DNA of 64,000 nucleotides, from positions 39,115,106-39,179,105 of the forward strand of contig CM055097.1 in the NCBI GenBank assembly GCA_029204225.1, read 5' to 3'. Below, piece after piece: positions 52,992 to 64,000 of the stretch. The position numbers were made by a program, and so were the translations under genes. The notes under the pieces were generated by a model. The model ran no database searches, was not told the DNA's origin, and saw only the letters and a program-made list of their open reading frames with translations. Numbering within the stretch: the stretch's first letter is position 1; each line of letters opens with the position of its first letter. The stretch is from Diphasiastrum complanatum. Lineage: Eukaryota > Streptophyta > Lycopodiopsida > Lycopodiales > Lycopodiaceae.

Positions 52992-55900
52992 TGAAGCTAT
53001 TTACAATTCAAATTTGAAGGATTTGTTCCTGGAATCATCCAGCTTATAGTCAAAAATTCATCTGCAATTCGCATTTTCTTTTCATAGCATGGACATCAAT
53101 CAAATGTATCATGTCCAGCTTACATTGATAGGGCAACCATTGAGTGGGATGCCTAAGACATTGTTTATAACCCACAAAGGTTGTCAGTATAAAACTGGTA
53201 GCAATCTACGTCATTCATTTCTAAAATGGGGCAACTCATGATGTAAGTTCATCTCAGCTCGAGGATGGTCTAATCAAAACCCCGATATTATGGTACTGAA
53301 TCGAATCAGAAACCAATATTGTTATTAAGGTATGTGCATTCATTATGATAGTCTTTCCAAAGGATACACCAGTCTTCGTTTGAAAATGACAAAGAACTTA
53401 TTTTGCCAGATATGCAAGGTTGCAATGTTTTTTTTGTATGTAGTAGTAAGAAGCACCTTCTTCTCCATGTTGTCCCTTGTGCTTTTTGAAGATAAGATAA
53501 GCCACTGCTTTTGGGGTAGTAAAAAGTACCCTCTCCATGTCTTCGCTTTTGGTATTTCAAAGATAAGATCAGTCACAGCTTTTAAGATTGGAAACAAATG
53601 GCTTCTTTTTCCATCACATTGGACTGTGCACTGGGCCCAATGCTTTTTTATCTCTAGGAAGGCGTCAAGTTAGCACCTCAAGAGTGTTTGCCAAATCAAA
53701 TTGCTTGTTTATGTTCTCACTTCTAGGTGATGCTTATAAAAAATTGTCTTGATGCACAAAGACTCAGCAACATTTTTAAGTTTCAGATTTCAATTCTCAA
53801 GTATTTATCTTTGAAGGCGTTTGTTGTTTGGTTTTGTATTAGTTTGATTTATATTAGAGATTGTCTACATTCTTAATTTCAGACACTAGTGATGAATCTT
53901 ATCAGTAAGATAAATGACCTTGAAGGGTAGGCCACAACGCCATGCCCCATTTAATACATGCATAGTTATAGGTGAGTGGAGTACCAACATGATAATGTAA
54001 AGTGGCAACTTACATTCCCTGATGCTATTCTGCAGCAATGGATGTCATTTAGGTATCTTTTGATTATATAGTTTTTGCATTATCTTGTGCTTGATGTTGT
54101 TTCCAAGAGAAAAGTCCATGGCCATGGATGTAATCTAGGTATTTTCTGATTGAGATATATTATTCTTGTGATATCTTATGCTTGATTGTGTTTCCTACAG
54201 AAGAAAACATGTTGCCACACATGCACTTTTGAACTTGTGCACATATGAATCTGTAATCAACAATTTGGCCCTCATCTCTTACCCTACATTAAAAACTTTG
54301 TTTATTCATGTAACTTTGTACTCAAGATGATCTTTATGCAGCTTTCCAGCTACTTAACATCCTATTTTGTCTTTGAGAAAGTTAACCAGTGAAATAATGT
54401 CAAGATTACAAACAGGTACATGCTTGTTCATAAGCTCCATCTTGAGAAGTTTTTCTTTTAAAGAACCATTTAAAGGTGCTTGAAGTATGCTCTAAAACTA
54501 GAGACTAGCAACATATTGCCATATAGTAACAAATCTGTTGTATACCATTTCTTTCTTGCATTGACTACACTTGCATAGTTTTGTGAAGCTGTGGTATTGC
54601 TTGTGTTAATCTGCTCTTGACATCTCAACTCCGTTATTTCTAACTACATTGCAACCGTGGCAAGCCATAGCATCAACACACTTATGCAACAACATGGCTT
54701 GATCTGTAGGTATGGTCTTAGAAAGGGTGATTGAGATCTATGAAAGTAGGCCTCACTGAGCATTGGAGTAAATCTGCACGTTACTCATGACAATTGTCCT
54801 CCAGTAAGGGGTGAGCTTTTGCCGCTCCTTAATATTTGGAATTGATTCCACTGAAGGCATGGTGGACATACAAGATAAAAAACTAGTATTTAGCACAAGA
54901 GTTGATGTGGATAGGTGAAATATCAAAACTCGCAATCACATTACTGTACAATGCAAGTGAGGTGTTGCAACCTCATATTCTTGATTGAAGCTAACAATAA
55001 CTAGCATTTAGTGACAGTGAGAAAATTTATAAGATGTTTGTGAAGCCGGCAAATATGTTTATGTAAGGTTAACATCCATGTTTATGTAAGCTTAACATCC
55101 ACTGAGACCATCTTAGGGCTGTTTATAAGCATATAACGCATAAGATGTTTGAAAGATGGCTCCGAAGGTAGCCTTGATGACTTGGAGAATTGAGTAGAGA
55201 ATTGAGTCGAGAACTGCCCAGACAGCCTTGAGAATAGTCTTCTGAAGTGGAATCCAATGCCAGATCACAAAGTGCCTTAAAATGGCCAAATTGTGGGGCA
55301 AGAGTCTTGGCAGGAACCAAGGTCTTAGGCCTGACCAGGGGGCCCCGTGATCTGGACTCTATGCTGCCTCAGAATTTTGAAGTACAGCCTTTGGCAGTGC
55401 CACAACAACCAATTTCTTGCCATAAACCTTGATGTCTTTTGAGCTCATTGGCTCCTAGGGATTTGGTACACATTATTAGGAAGCAATAATTTCAGATATA
55501 ATTCCTTGAATTACTTGGTTCAAGTCGTCTATTGGTAAATTTTAAGACGACCAGAACTCCACACAATCTCAAGTTTATAAGAATTAAGCAAAATCAAGTT
55601 TGTTTTTAAGACCCAAATCTATGATCGATAAGATTACATGCTATCATGCAGATAATGCATGCCAGAATGGGTAGTTCAGTGAAGGGCATAAAAGAGTATT
55701 TATTATGGATGAGCATAGCCATCAATCAAATTTACTCAAGCTTGTAGAGTTTTCTCATTTCATTAAGCTGGATCTCCATTGTTGTGTAACATTCAAGTGT
55801 CGTGTATAAAGAGCTACGATTAGTTTACCTTGAAAATGAATATTTGAAGAGTCTAGTGGATGTGTTATCAATGTTTTTATTTTGAGAATAAATAATTTTG

Positions 55901-57249
55901 TGAATTTGTCCAAATCTAATTATTCAAGATCCATGTTCTACATATTGGTAATTTTCAAGGTGTTAATCTTTTTAAGAGCTACATAGTGGAATGTCTATTA
56001 TTATCATATTACAGAAAGATAATTCATAGAAGATAGATGGATAGAACACAACAAAGCTTCAGCATATAGAAGCTATGCTATAGGTGCTTTATTTGTCAGA
56101 AAAACCAACAGTTTGAAAGCCTTTTGAGGCCGCAGACCTTTGCTGGTTCCAGTGCAAACCATACAAATATTGTGGTAAAAAATCTGACAGGCTAACAATC
56201 GCATCATTACAAGTACATTAAGTGTGCAAAAAATGCCAGGATTGAATGCCAATTGAGGCTTCAATCAAGCGTTGACCATTCAATCTAGATTATGTAAAAA
56301 CAGAAGCATAAGGGATGCCCAAAATTGCTGATTAAGTAGCCTTCAAAAAAACATTATATCTACATAAAACCTTCAAAATCATGTGCAACACAACAATAGC
56401 AAATGTTACTCACCGAGATGGTAGTAGATCATTGTCCAAAAGCTGTCTGAAGGCAATAACTTGTCTTTCCTACTATTAAACGATTCAAGAGAGGAGGAAG
56501 AATAGTATTATTGCTCTAAGCAAAGCTTAAATAGCCATCAACTTTCCTTCTATGTAGTAGGATAAGGTTGTGTAGATTTATCATCAAAATGGCTTGTGGA
56601 AGAACCAATAATGTCTGTAGAATGAATGTGACTAGATCTTGATCGTCAAAAAATGAACCTTATGAAACTGGGAGGGGTGTAAAAAGAGTGTCAAGTGAGA
56701 GACCTTAGGTGTTTGAAGCTCAGTTTGGAAGAGACGTACAACAACAATATATAGCGGGTTAACATTAGGTACCATCCATGAGAGAGAGAGTAGCACAAAT
56801 TTCACTTAGTCCCTCTTGACAAGTCAAGACCAAACCTTTTGAATCCTTTTGGCTTATAACATAACATGTTTACACAAAGATGTATAAAAACTTACAGTAC
56901 ATAGTACTATAAAGGGAAGCATGTCTTAGTAAACTCAGTTGTTATTTGCCGCTTTAATTTGATATTTCAACCAAACTACGCAAGAACATAATGACTAAGA
57001 AGTGGTGAAAGCACCCTTGATTACTATATTCAAGCCATGAAAGTTTTTAGAGGATCCATTTTTTCCCATTAGTAAGATCAAGATGGGAAAAAGAGAAAGG
57101 ATATGGGATAACATCAAGTGTAAACCACCTTGCACGAAGCTATAAAATTGTCATAAGAGAAGAGGATGAGAGATCTGATCATAAATAGGATGATCCAAAA
57201 GGAAAAAGATGAGGTTGCTAGGAAACTATAGGAGTATTTATGTACGTGC
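52992..57249. other. Downstream of MEMO1, no gene recognised
   Basis: The MEMO1 3' UTR must begin here, but no clear AATAAA signal was seen close to the stop. The rest is AT-rich with small duplications (a 23-bp repeat at 55049-55095; an approximately 90-bp imperfect repeat at about 54038-54210). An open frame at 55247-55432 shows no recognised similarity. Confidence 0.45.
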
Positions 57250-57266
57250 CATATCTTACCTAGTAA

Positions 57267-57642
57267 ATCCCCTTGGGGAGCTCCTTTGTTATTAGTCAGC
57301 AAAAAAGATGGTGATTCACGTCTTTGCATCAACTATAAGAAACTTAACAAAATGACCATCAAGAATCGTCATCGCTTACCAAGGATGGACAACTTAATGG
57401 ACCGATTGAATGGTTCTAAGTATTTCACCAAATTGGACCTTAGATCGGGTTACCGTCAAATAAGACTTAACGAGGGGGATGTTTTTAAAACCGATTGTCG
57501 TTCTAGATATGGCCACCATGAATTTTGGGTTTTACCATTTGGTCTAACTAATGTCTCGACAACTTTCCAACAAACGATGAACAATATTCTTTGTCCAAAT
57601 CTGAAAAAAAAAAAATTCGGTTTTACCATTTGGTCTAACTAA
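57267..57642 (+). pseudogene. gypsy reverse transcriptase fragment
   Basis: Reads SKSPWGAPLLLVSKKDGDSR, LCINYKKLNKMTIKNRHRLP, SKYFTKLDLRSGYRQIRLNE and VLPFGLTNVSTTFQQTMNNI. The LDLRSGY block carries the first catalytic Asp of RT. The following YLDD box region (about 57715-57740) is degraded after a duplicated segment. Confidence 0.88.
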
Positions 57643-57707
57643 TGTCCCAACAACTTTCCAATAGACGATGAACAATATTCTTTGTGCATATCTGAGAAAA
57701 AAAAAAT
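57531..57707 (+). repeat. Direct duplication in gypsy RT, 91-bp period
   Basis: The segment from TTTACCATTTGGTCTAACTA to a poly-A run (57531-57614) is repeated at 57622-57707 with a few substitutions, each ending in an A-run. It repeats the FGLTNVPTTFQ...MNNILC codons out of frame. Confidence 0.92.
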
Positions 57708-57824
57708 GGTGGTATTTTTGGACCATATTTTGATTTATTTTAGAACACTTGAGAAGCATGAAGCACATTTGTGGATATCCTAAGACATACAAAGCTCTAT
57801 GCTAAGGAGTCTAAGTGTGAGTTT

Positions 57825-58446
57825 TTTCAAACAAAACTAAAGTATCTTGGACATATCTTTCCAATCATGGTCTTGAGATCAATTATGATAAAGTCCGTAA
57901 CGTACTTGACTGGCCTATCTCGAAAATCATTAGAGTAGTAAAATTCTTTTTGGGCTTCACAGAATTTCATAAGTTTATAAAAGTTTACGCCTTTAATTGT
58001 ATTACCTCAACCTTTTTTAAAGAATGAAGAAAACCAAAAGAAAAACCAAAAATGATAATAAAAAAAGTCGAAAAGTGAAGATCAGTCTTTCAGTTGAGTG
58101 GTTGAATTAAAGCTCTAAGACTTTGAAGTTATTAGTGTCTACGGACCTATTTTACACATAGTGAACCCTAGCAGACCTTTCCTGGTGGAAACAGATGCTA
58201 AAGACTATGTGGTGGGAGCAGTCCTTTCAAACAAATCTCAAGTATCTTGGACATATCTTTCCAATCACGGTCTTGAGATCGATTATGATATAGTCCGTAA
58301 CGTACTTGACTGGCCTATCTCGAAAACCATTAGAGTAGTAAAATTCTTTTTGGGCTTCACAGAATTTCATAAGTTTATAAAAGATTACGCCTTTAATTGT
58401 ATTACCTCAACCTTTTTAAAAGAATGAAGAAAACCAAAAGAAAAAT
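57825..58446 (+). repeat. Direct duplication in gypsy, 400-bp offset
   Basis: About 220 bp (57825-58045) recur at 58225-58445 almost unchanged, from CAAGTATCTTGGACATATCT-type sequence through the VLDWPISKTIRVVKFFLGF codons to AGAATGAAGAAAACCAAAAG. The copies differ by only a handful of bases. Between them lie the RNase H start (ETDAKDYVVGAVL) and filler. Confidence 0.92.
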
Positions 58447-58683
58447 GGTAGACCTATGGCTTTTGAAAGCAAGCAGTTGGACCTAGTCCAAAATAGATAT
58501 TCTACTTATGAGAAGGAACTTTTTGCCATCATCCATGCACTAAAGGTCTTAAGACATTACTTATATAGATCCCTTAAGTTTATATGTGATGCCTTAAGGC
58601 CCATTGGTCGGAACTCATTCAGGAGTTTGATGATGAATGTAAGTATTGTCTTGGTGCAACAAATTGCGTCACTGATAATTTGA
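58161..58683 (+). pseudogene. gypsy RNase H fragments
   Basis: NPSRPFLVETDAKDYVVGAV starts RNase H but then runs into the duplicated RT segment. RNase H resumes at MAFESKQLDLVQNRYSTYEK, ELFAIIHALKVLRHYLY (58456-58560). The break in the middle is due to the duplicated insert. Confidence 0.85.
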
Positions 58684-58799
58684 GCTGGATTGGAGAGGTT
58701 AATCAGTTTCAAATCCGAGTTATATCTTTCTCTGTGAGGCCTTCGTCGGACCAATGAGTTTTTGGATCATATTTGGCAAGAAGTCCTGGCAGAAAGCTC

Positions 58800-59350
58800 T
58801 ACCTTAAGAGAGAAATATTCTTGGAAAGCAGGATTCCAAGAAGTTTCGTGAAGAGAAGATAATTTTTGCTTTTCTGTAGAGGAAAAGGTGTGTGTCGGAT
58901 ATTATGGATATTAGGTCCCAAATTCTGCATGTATGTCACGATAGTCCCAGTGCAAGACAACTTGGTATACAAAGAACACTTGACCTTGTTAAAAGATAAT
59001 TTTATTTGCCAAAAATGAAAGGTCGCATGGAGGCATACATTTAAAAGTGTGAACAATGCCAAGTTAATAAAGCTGAAAGACTCAAAGCTGCTAGTTTGTT
59101 ACATCCGTTTGAATTCCCAACAAGAAGTGGGAAAGTATTTCCATGAATTTTGTGATCGGACTTTCAAAATCTAAGAGGGGCCATGATGCCATTTGGGTAA
59201 TAGTCGACAGGCTAATCAAAATGGCTTAATTCATTCCAACAAAGTCTACTATCAAAGCTTCAAATCTTGCACAACTTTTCGTAGAAAAATTGTTCAAATC
59301 GTATGGATTGTAGAACAATATTATTAGTGATCATGATTCTAGACATTATT
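58800..59350 (+). pseudogene. gypsy integrase N-terminal region
   Basis: With stops: DIRSQILHVCHDSPSARQLG, IQRTLDLVKR, FYLPKMKGRMEAYI, KCEQCQVNKAERLKAASLLH (H-H-C-C zinc site), then a decayed core start near 59140-59200. No chromodomain or LTR follows. Confidence 0.82.
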
Positions 59351-61032
59351 GCTTACCAAAAAATGCTTTTTCTTTCTCTTTTTCTAATAAGTTTGGATCC
59401 TAAGGATTACATGGAAATCTTGTACACATCTTTTGACAAAAGTTTCGAAAAAAAAGTCGGAATGTCCTCCACAATAGTTTAGTTAGATAAGAGTTGGAAT
59501 AGTGTTCTTGCTTTCACAAGCTCAAATCTTTGTTGGTGCATGAATGGACATTTGGAGTCTTGTACTTCTTCTTGGTGTGGCCTTCCTATGTGATGTAAAG
59601 TGTATATATTGCACATATAAATTCTACATAACCTAGCTATGTCTAATAAAGAGAAAAGAATTTGAAATTACAAAGATGTTGCTACCAAGTATGATGTACC
59701 AAAGAAGTATACCGATTATCTATGCTAGATCAATTTCTACTAAAAGGAATATAAATGCCATGAGGCATAATGGTTATCTATATCATGTCATACTATGTAC
59801 AAGCCATATGTTTAAACTAGTTTTTGTTGATTTATCCATTCACATATGATTAGATTCTTCCACAAATAATGATACTCTTAATAAATTACTTGGGTTGATT
59901 TCAATGATACCCATCCTAGAACATTGTCACTTGCATTATATGTTCATCATCTAGACATTTGGAGAGAGTGTTGCTAAGCATGGAAAACCATAGAAATGTT
60001 CAAATGAACTTGATACACATAATGTGAGCATTGATTTCCAATCATAGAGATAAGCTTATAGTACAAGATAGCATGTCTTATCCTTAACTTGTGCCCAACT
60101 TTATACTTTCCTTATGAATGGTCTTGTACTATTCTCAAGTGTAATTTTTGTACTTGATTTTTTTATTCCTAATTTCAGATTTTAGCAAGATATCACACCA
60201 ACTTGATTGAGACTCATGAAATATAGTATTTTACAGATCGTGTCCATACTCGACTCTTTATGAGATTTTATTACAAGAAGATCATTTTTAAAAGGGAAAC
60301 TACTTTTCATGTTCTTAAAGTAGAAATATATGAACATGACTTGTGCATTAACATTTGCATTTCGCACACATGAAAGTCCCACATGTTTTTTTAAAACTTG
60401 TAGCATCATTTTGTAGCACAAGCTTTCATTATGTACAACATGTACACTAGACATCCATAAATAATGCCTTGCCAATACTGGGCGCACAAGATTGCAAGTT
60501 TTTCTTAATTTGTAGCAGCCAAGATTCAAGATTGCACCTTTGTGGAAACCTTATCTAACTCGTAACTATCGCAAGGGAAAACTCAAATCTCATTGCATTA
60601 AAAATTGGCATTGATTGGACAATCACAAAGCAATTGAGCTAATGGAAACATGCATATTGAACTATCTAGAACAACGAAATCCACCATTTAGGTTTTTCTA
60701 CAAATACCTTAAGAGGTCCTATTTGAAAAAAAAAAATTCATGCCCTTCTCTCAATTGGACAAGAAATCATTAATAGCATCAACAAGGAAAGCTAATGATA
60801 TAGGTAAATGTTAACATCCTTTATAATAGCACATACATGTCATAAAAGATAAATATGATATCATGGCAAAGACAACTTCTTTATAAAGATTGCAAGGAGC
60901 TAGTAATTTTTATGATCACCACACTAAATAGGAATACTCAATATGAGTTTCCTCCACTAAAGAAATATATCGCCAATTTTTTCTCCATGAGCTATTCTTT
61001 GTTAGTTTCACACGTGTGGAGTGCCCACAACA
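59351..61032. other. AT-rich stretch, no gene recognised
   Basis: Between the gypsy relic and the last copia element. Only short AT-driven frames are present; no similarity was recognised on either strand. Confidence 0.5.
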
Positions 61033-61829
61033 TGTACTTGTGATCTCCTTAGCTGTGTGGATGCACTAAGATCAAGACTAGATTGAGATTCAAGATCTAT
61101 CTTTGATTCTATGGCAAAAACACACTACTACATGCATTCATTCACTTCCAACTCTCACTCACACGTGGGAAGTGTTCAAAAATTATTCCAAGTAAAAACA
61201 AGCTGCTCTCCTCGGGTAGAGAGAGAAAATCATCATGAGCTCTCGGGTAGAGAGAGAAAGCTAGAAAATCAATTACACACAAAATCCACTCAATCTCAAA
61301 ATCAATTAGATCAAAGTGAGGAGTACAATGAGACTATAGATCCACGAGCTAACACAATGCTGAAACATGATTGGACCTCATATTTGCAACCTCCTAATCC
61401 TGTTGGACCATTGATCCATCCATATCTCCATTCTCTCGGACCATTCTCAAGCATAACTCAAATCCTATTGGACCAATGGTACTTCCACCTCTTAATTCTA
61501 TTGGACCTCTTGAACTTTGACTTGTCACACATCAAACTAACTAAAGACACTTGTCAAGAACCTATTTACCTTGAGTTTTCCAATTGTGCTTTTGGCCTAA
61601 TAATGACAAAACAAGTGTACTTCACTAATTGACCTCTAAAGCCAAAAATGGCTCAATCTACTAATGACACCTAGAAGCTTGACTATGAAACTTTATGAGA
61701 CCCCTATAACAAATATTTTAAATTTATTTTACAATTCTCCACACGTGGGAACATCCTTCACACATGTGAGATTCACTCACAAATTTCTAACATAAGAATA
61801 CCAAGCTAGATTTTTGCCAATTTCTCACA
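61033..61829 (-). repeat. copia D 3' LTR
   Basis: 797 bp with TG...CA ends (plus strand TGTACTTG...TTTCTCACA). On the minus strand a purine tract TTTTTTTTGAGGAGG immediately precedes TGTGAGAAATTGG. The first about 180 bp from the left match 63824-64000 closely. It holds a long but meaningless open frame (61111-61632). Confidence 0.8.
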
Positions 61830-62011
61830 CCTCCTCAAAAAAAAGCTTGGAAACGTACTAGATCACTTGAGAAGTTTGTAAAGATTCTTGAATGGTTCAT
61901 TTGGTATGCATAAGAAGTGAATATCAGCCAAGGGATCCATCATAGCAGCACCCTCACCATATCCACGATAAGATTTCCTTGGTAGAAATCATTTGCCAAA
62001 AACTTTGAAGA

Positions 62012-62810
62012 TCATTCCACCAATATGCCACTATGTCCATGTGCTTCCTCCATGCTTGATGATGGTCTTTGATTTGAAAGCTCCACTTGCATGATGGCTG
62101 CACCATAAATAGAGACATCTGAATTGGACATATAAGAAACATCAAGAGAGTTTGCACTTTCACTTGGATCCAATTTGTGGATGCCTTCAAATCTTGATCC
62201 ATATGCAAGGATCTCACCATCATTCTTGATCACACAATTGTCAACATGGAAATTGGCATCAAGGCCACTATCAAGAAGTTGGCCAACACTTAAGATGTTC
62301 TTTCTAAGCTTTGGGACAAAAAGAACATTGTTGAGCAAGCTTAAAGGGTATAACCCCTACTCCTTCAATATTGCACTCATGCTCACTTGCAATGTATATG
62401 GTCTTCTTGACTCCATCATAAGGCATAATAGATGAAAAAGTGTGCTTGGAGCCACACATATGTGAAGATGATCCACTATCAATATACCAAGAGTCATCCT
62501 TGTTGAAGGTGGAAGAGGAGAAGCTTGATGTCATAAGAGAGCCTTCTCCATCACTTGCAATATAGTCTTCCTTCTTAGAGATGTTGGCTTGCTTGAGTTG
62601 ATTCTTCTTCTTGAAGGAATTGGTGGCATAATGGCCTTTCTTGCCACAATAAAAGCACTTGATCTTCTTATTATTCAAACTTGAAGTAGAAGCATGAAAG
62701 GTGTCCTCCTCCTCTCCATCTTGGTCATTGGCTTTGTCATTAGAGAAGTGATGGTGTTGCTTCTTACTCCTCTCTTTGTGCTTGGCAAATAGAACCTTTA
62801 CCATCATCAT
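62012..62810 (-). pseudogene. copia D zinc knuckle and protease
   Basis: CFYCGKKGHYATNSFKKKNQ: the knuckle has lost its final Cys (CX2CX4H then Asn-Ser). Then DDSWYIDSGSSSHMCGSKHT, an intact D-S-G protease site, GVGVIPFKL, and after a frameshift LNNVLFVPKLRKNILSVGQL to DGEILAYGSRFEGIHKLD. Translation then degenerates towards the LTR. Confidence 0.88.
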
Positions 62811-63419
62811 GATTGAGTGATAGCTTGTCCATCCTCAAGAGTTTGTACTCTTGTCTTGATTCCTCAAAAATAAGCACACTTTGAAGGGCCTCCAAACTTG
62901 GTAGCTCCTCCTTAATGGCATAGGATTGGACAAGGTTGTCATATTCATCTCTCAAGCCATTGAGAATGACTTGGACTAGCTCACTTTGATTGATTGAGTC
63001 ACCAATGCATGTAAGCTCCCTATGAATATCCTTGACTCCCAAAACATAATTAGATGCACTCTCATCATTCTTTTGACTACTTTGGAAGATTTGATTTCTA
63101 AGAGTGAGGAGCCTAGAGGTGTTCTTAGCCTCATAGATAGTCTCGAGACAATCCCAAGCTTCTTTGGCTGTAGTGCAAGTACCAATCTCCCTCAATATCT
63201 CATTAGAGACATTCATCTTGATGTAGTGGAGAGCCATCCTAGCTCTCTTCTTGTATTTTTGTACTTATTAAGGACTTGAGGCTCCTCCTCAATCCCAAGT
63301 ACAATGCATATCACATCTTGGAGTATCAAGATGGACTCCATCCTCAACTTCTGTATTGAATAATTGGAAGTAGACAATCTCGCACTTGGTTTCAACAAGT
63401 ATGAACCCATTGAGGCCAT
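62764..63419 (-). pseudogene. copia D gag
   Basis: Starts MASMGSYLLKPSARLSTSNY (63419); after a frameshift near 63240 it continues MALHYIKMNVSNEILREIGT, AKEAWDCLETIYEAKNTSRL, VLGVKDIHRELTCIGDSINQ and KEELPSLEALQSVLIFEESR. A UBN2-type copia gag of a different family from A, B and C. Confidence 0.87.
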
Positions 63420-63823
63420 GTAAAGTGGAGATAAACAAAAGTGATGAACAGAATATGTTGCTTCTCTCTCACTATAGGATCCAATAATGGTGTGCTACCC
63501 TCTCCTATGCAAGATCTTGCAACAAACTTTGAGATGATTCTCACTAGTTATCTCAATCTCTCCAAACCTAGATCTACTTCACATCAAATGATGGAGTATG
63601 GGCAAAGTTAGGATCAAGCACTCTTAGCACGTGTGAAATACACTAAGAAACCAAATTTGACTCAAATACAATAATATTGCATGAAACAAAATGGCTAAGA
63701 TCTCAAAACAGTGCCTAGATCACATATAGATGAGATTGGTAAGCATTGTGACTTTGGATCAAATAGGCTTGACCAAACCAAATGTGTCCACCCAGGTCTG
63801 GGTGACCTACCTAACCCTCTTCA

Positions 63824-64000
63824 TGTACTTGTGATCTCCTAGAGTGTGTGGATGCACTAAGATCAAGACTAGATTGAGATTCAAGATCTATCTTTGATTC
63901 TATGGCAAAAACACACTACTACATGCATTCATTCACTTCCAACTCTTACTCACACATGTGGGAAGTGTTCAAAGATTATTCTAAGTAAAAACAAGTTGCT
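63824..64000 (-). repeat. copia D 5' LTR, partial
   Basis: First 177 bp (plus-strand left edge) of the right LTR, nearly identical to 61033-61210 (for example GTGGATGCACTAAGATCAAG in both). On the minus strand the leader begins TGAAGAGGGTTAGG after the LTR, which is not the usual tRNA-Met primer site. Confidence 0.85.

Larger units (their letters stand above)
57250..59350 (+). mobile_element. Ty3/gypsy element, degraded, with internal duplications
   Basis: Order RT - RNase H - integrase on the plus strand. RT: KSPWGAPLLLVSKKDGDSRL through FKTDCRSRYGHHEFWVLPFG. RNase H: ETDAKDYVVGAVL and MAFESKQLDLVQNRYSTYEK. Integrase zinc region: KCEQCQVNKAERLK at about 59045. Many stops, and two internal direct duplications (57531/57622 and 57825/58225). 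No LTRs were found. It is a different gypsy copy from that at 16-18 kb. Confidence 0.88.
61033..64000 (-). mobile_element. copia D, gag-protease only, running off the window
   Basis: Minus-strand element with a left (3') LTR 61033-61829 and the start of an identical-type right (5') LTR from 63824 to beyond 64000. Its interior (61830-63823, about 2 kb) holds gag and protease but no integrase, RT or RNase H. It is therefore a deletion derivative or a naturally short non-autonomous element. Frameshifts near 63230, 62790, 62320 and 62200 break the coding. Confidence 0.82.

Noticed and set aside
55247-55432. 61-codon open frame with some GC content
   Set aside because: No recognised family, no splice context and no homologue in the window; cannot be supported as a gene.
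61111-61632. 173-codon open frame
   Set aside because: It lies wholly within the copia D LTR, shows no similarity to any family, and is read opposite to the element. An LTR artefact.
1-64000. CRISPR arrays, bacterial operons, tRNA or rRNA genes
   Set aside because: No regularly spaced repeats with unique spacers, no ribosome-binding-site-led gene clusters, and no tRNA or rRNA signatures were seen; the sequence is plant nuclear DNA.

Overview
This is a piece of a plant nuclear genome. It holds two split host genes with plant-type GT-AG introns, both swollen by retrotransposons and hAT transposons. The chromovirus-type gypsy elements, plant-type copia elements, the LINE clade, and a fragment that looks like a DNA-PKcs kinase (a gene flowering plants lack) together suggest a land plant outside the angiosperms. 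A fern or fern ally is my best guess. This is inference; no organellar or rDNA marker is present to settle it.

Host genes. (1) On the minus strand, positions 25779 down to 991, are the first seven coding exons (about 455 residues) of cytosolic isoleucyl-tRNA synthetase. They cover the HIGH-motif catalytic half and the start of the CP1 editing domain; the rest of the gene lies beyond position 1. (2) On the plus strand, 36556 to 52991, is a complete eight-exon MEMO1/AMMECR-linked 'Memo' family gene coding for 289 residues. The two genes are head to head, about 10.8 kb apart, and that spacer is packed with copia debris.

Layout. 1-25.8 kb: IleRS exons. Intron 5 holds a copia element and a hAT copy. 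Intron 4 holds two LINEs, a possible solo LTR, a second hAT copy in the opposite orientation, a truncated gypsy chromovirus and the DNA-PKcs-like fragment. Intron 1 holds a copia and a LINE remnant. 25.8-36.5 kb: intergenic, with a copia deletion derivative that still has both LTRs and a 5-bp target-site duplication, a copia RNase H fragment, a LINE, a gypsy integrase scrap, and a copia 5' half with a 1,057-bp LTR. 36.5-53 kb: MEMO1. Intron 1 has an odd array of hairpins. Intron 2 (10.2 kb) contains three head-to-tail LINE copies followed by a nearly complete but broken copia element. 53-57 kb: no gene seen. 57.2-59.4 kb: degraded gypsy with internal tandem duplications. 61-64 kb: a gag-protease-only copia element whose right LTR runs off the window.

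Most interesting: a LINE family whose copies end in AATAAAG plus a pyrimidine microsatellite, and whose truncated 5' ends repeatedly begin next to such a microsatellite. Also notable are the DNA-PKcs-like pseudogene fragment, the hairpin array, and an LTR with outward-facing tRNA-Met primer sites on both sides. All transposable-element genes here appear broken by stops, frameshifts or deletions. Exon borders were read by eye from GT/AG signals and reading-frame continuity.
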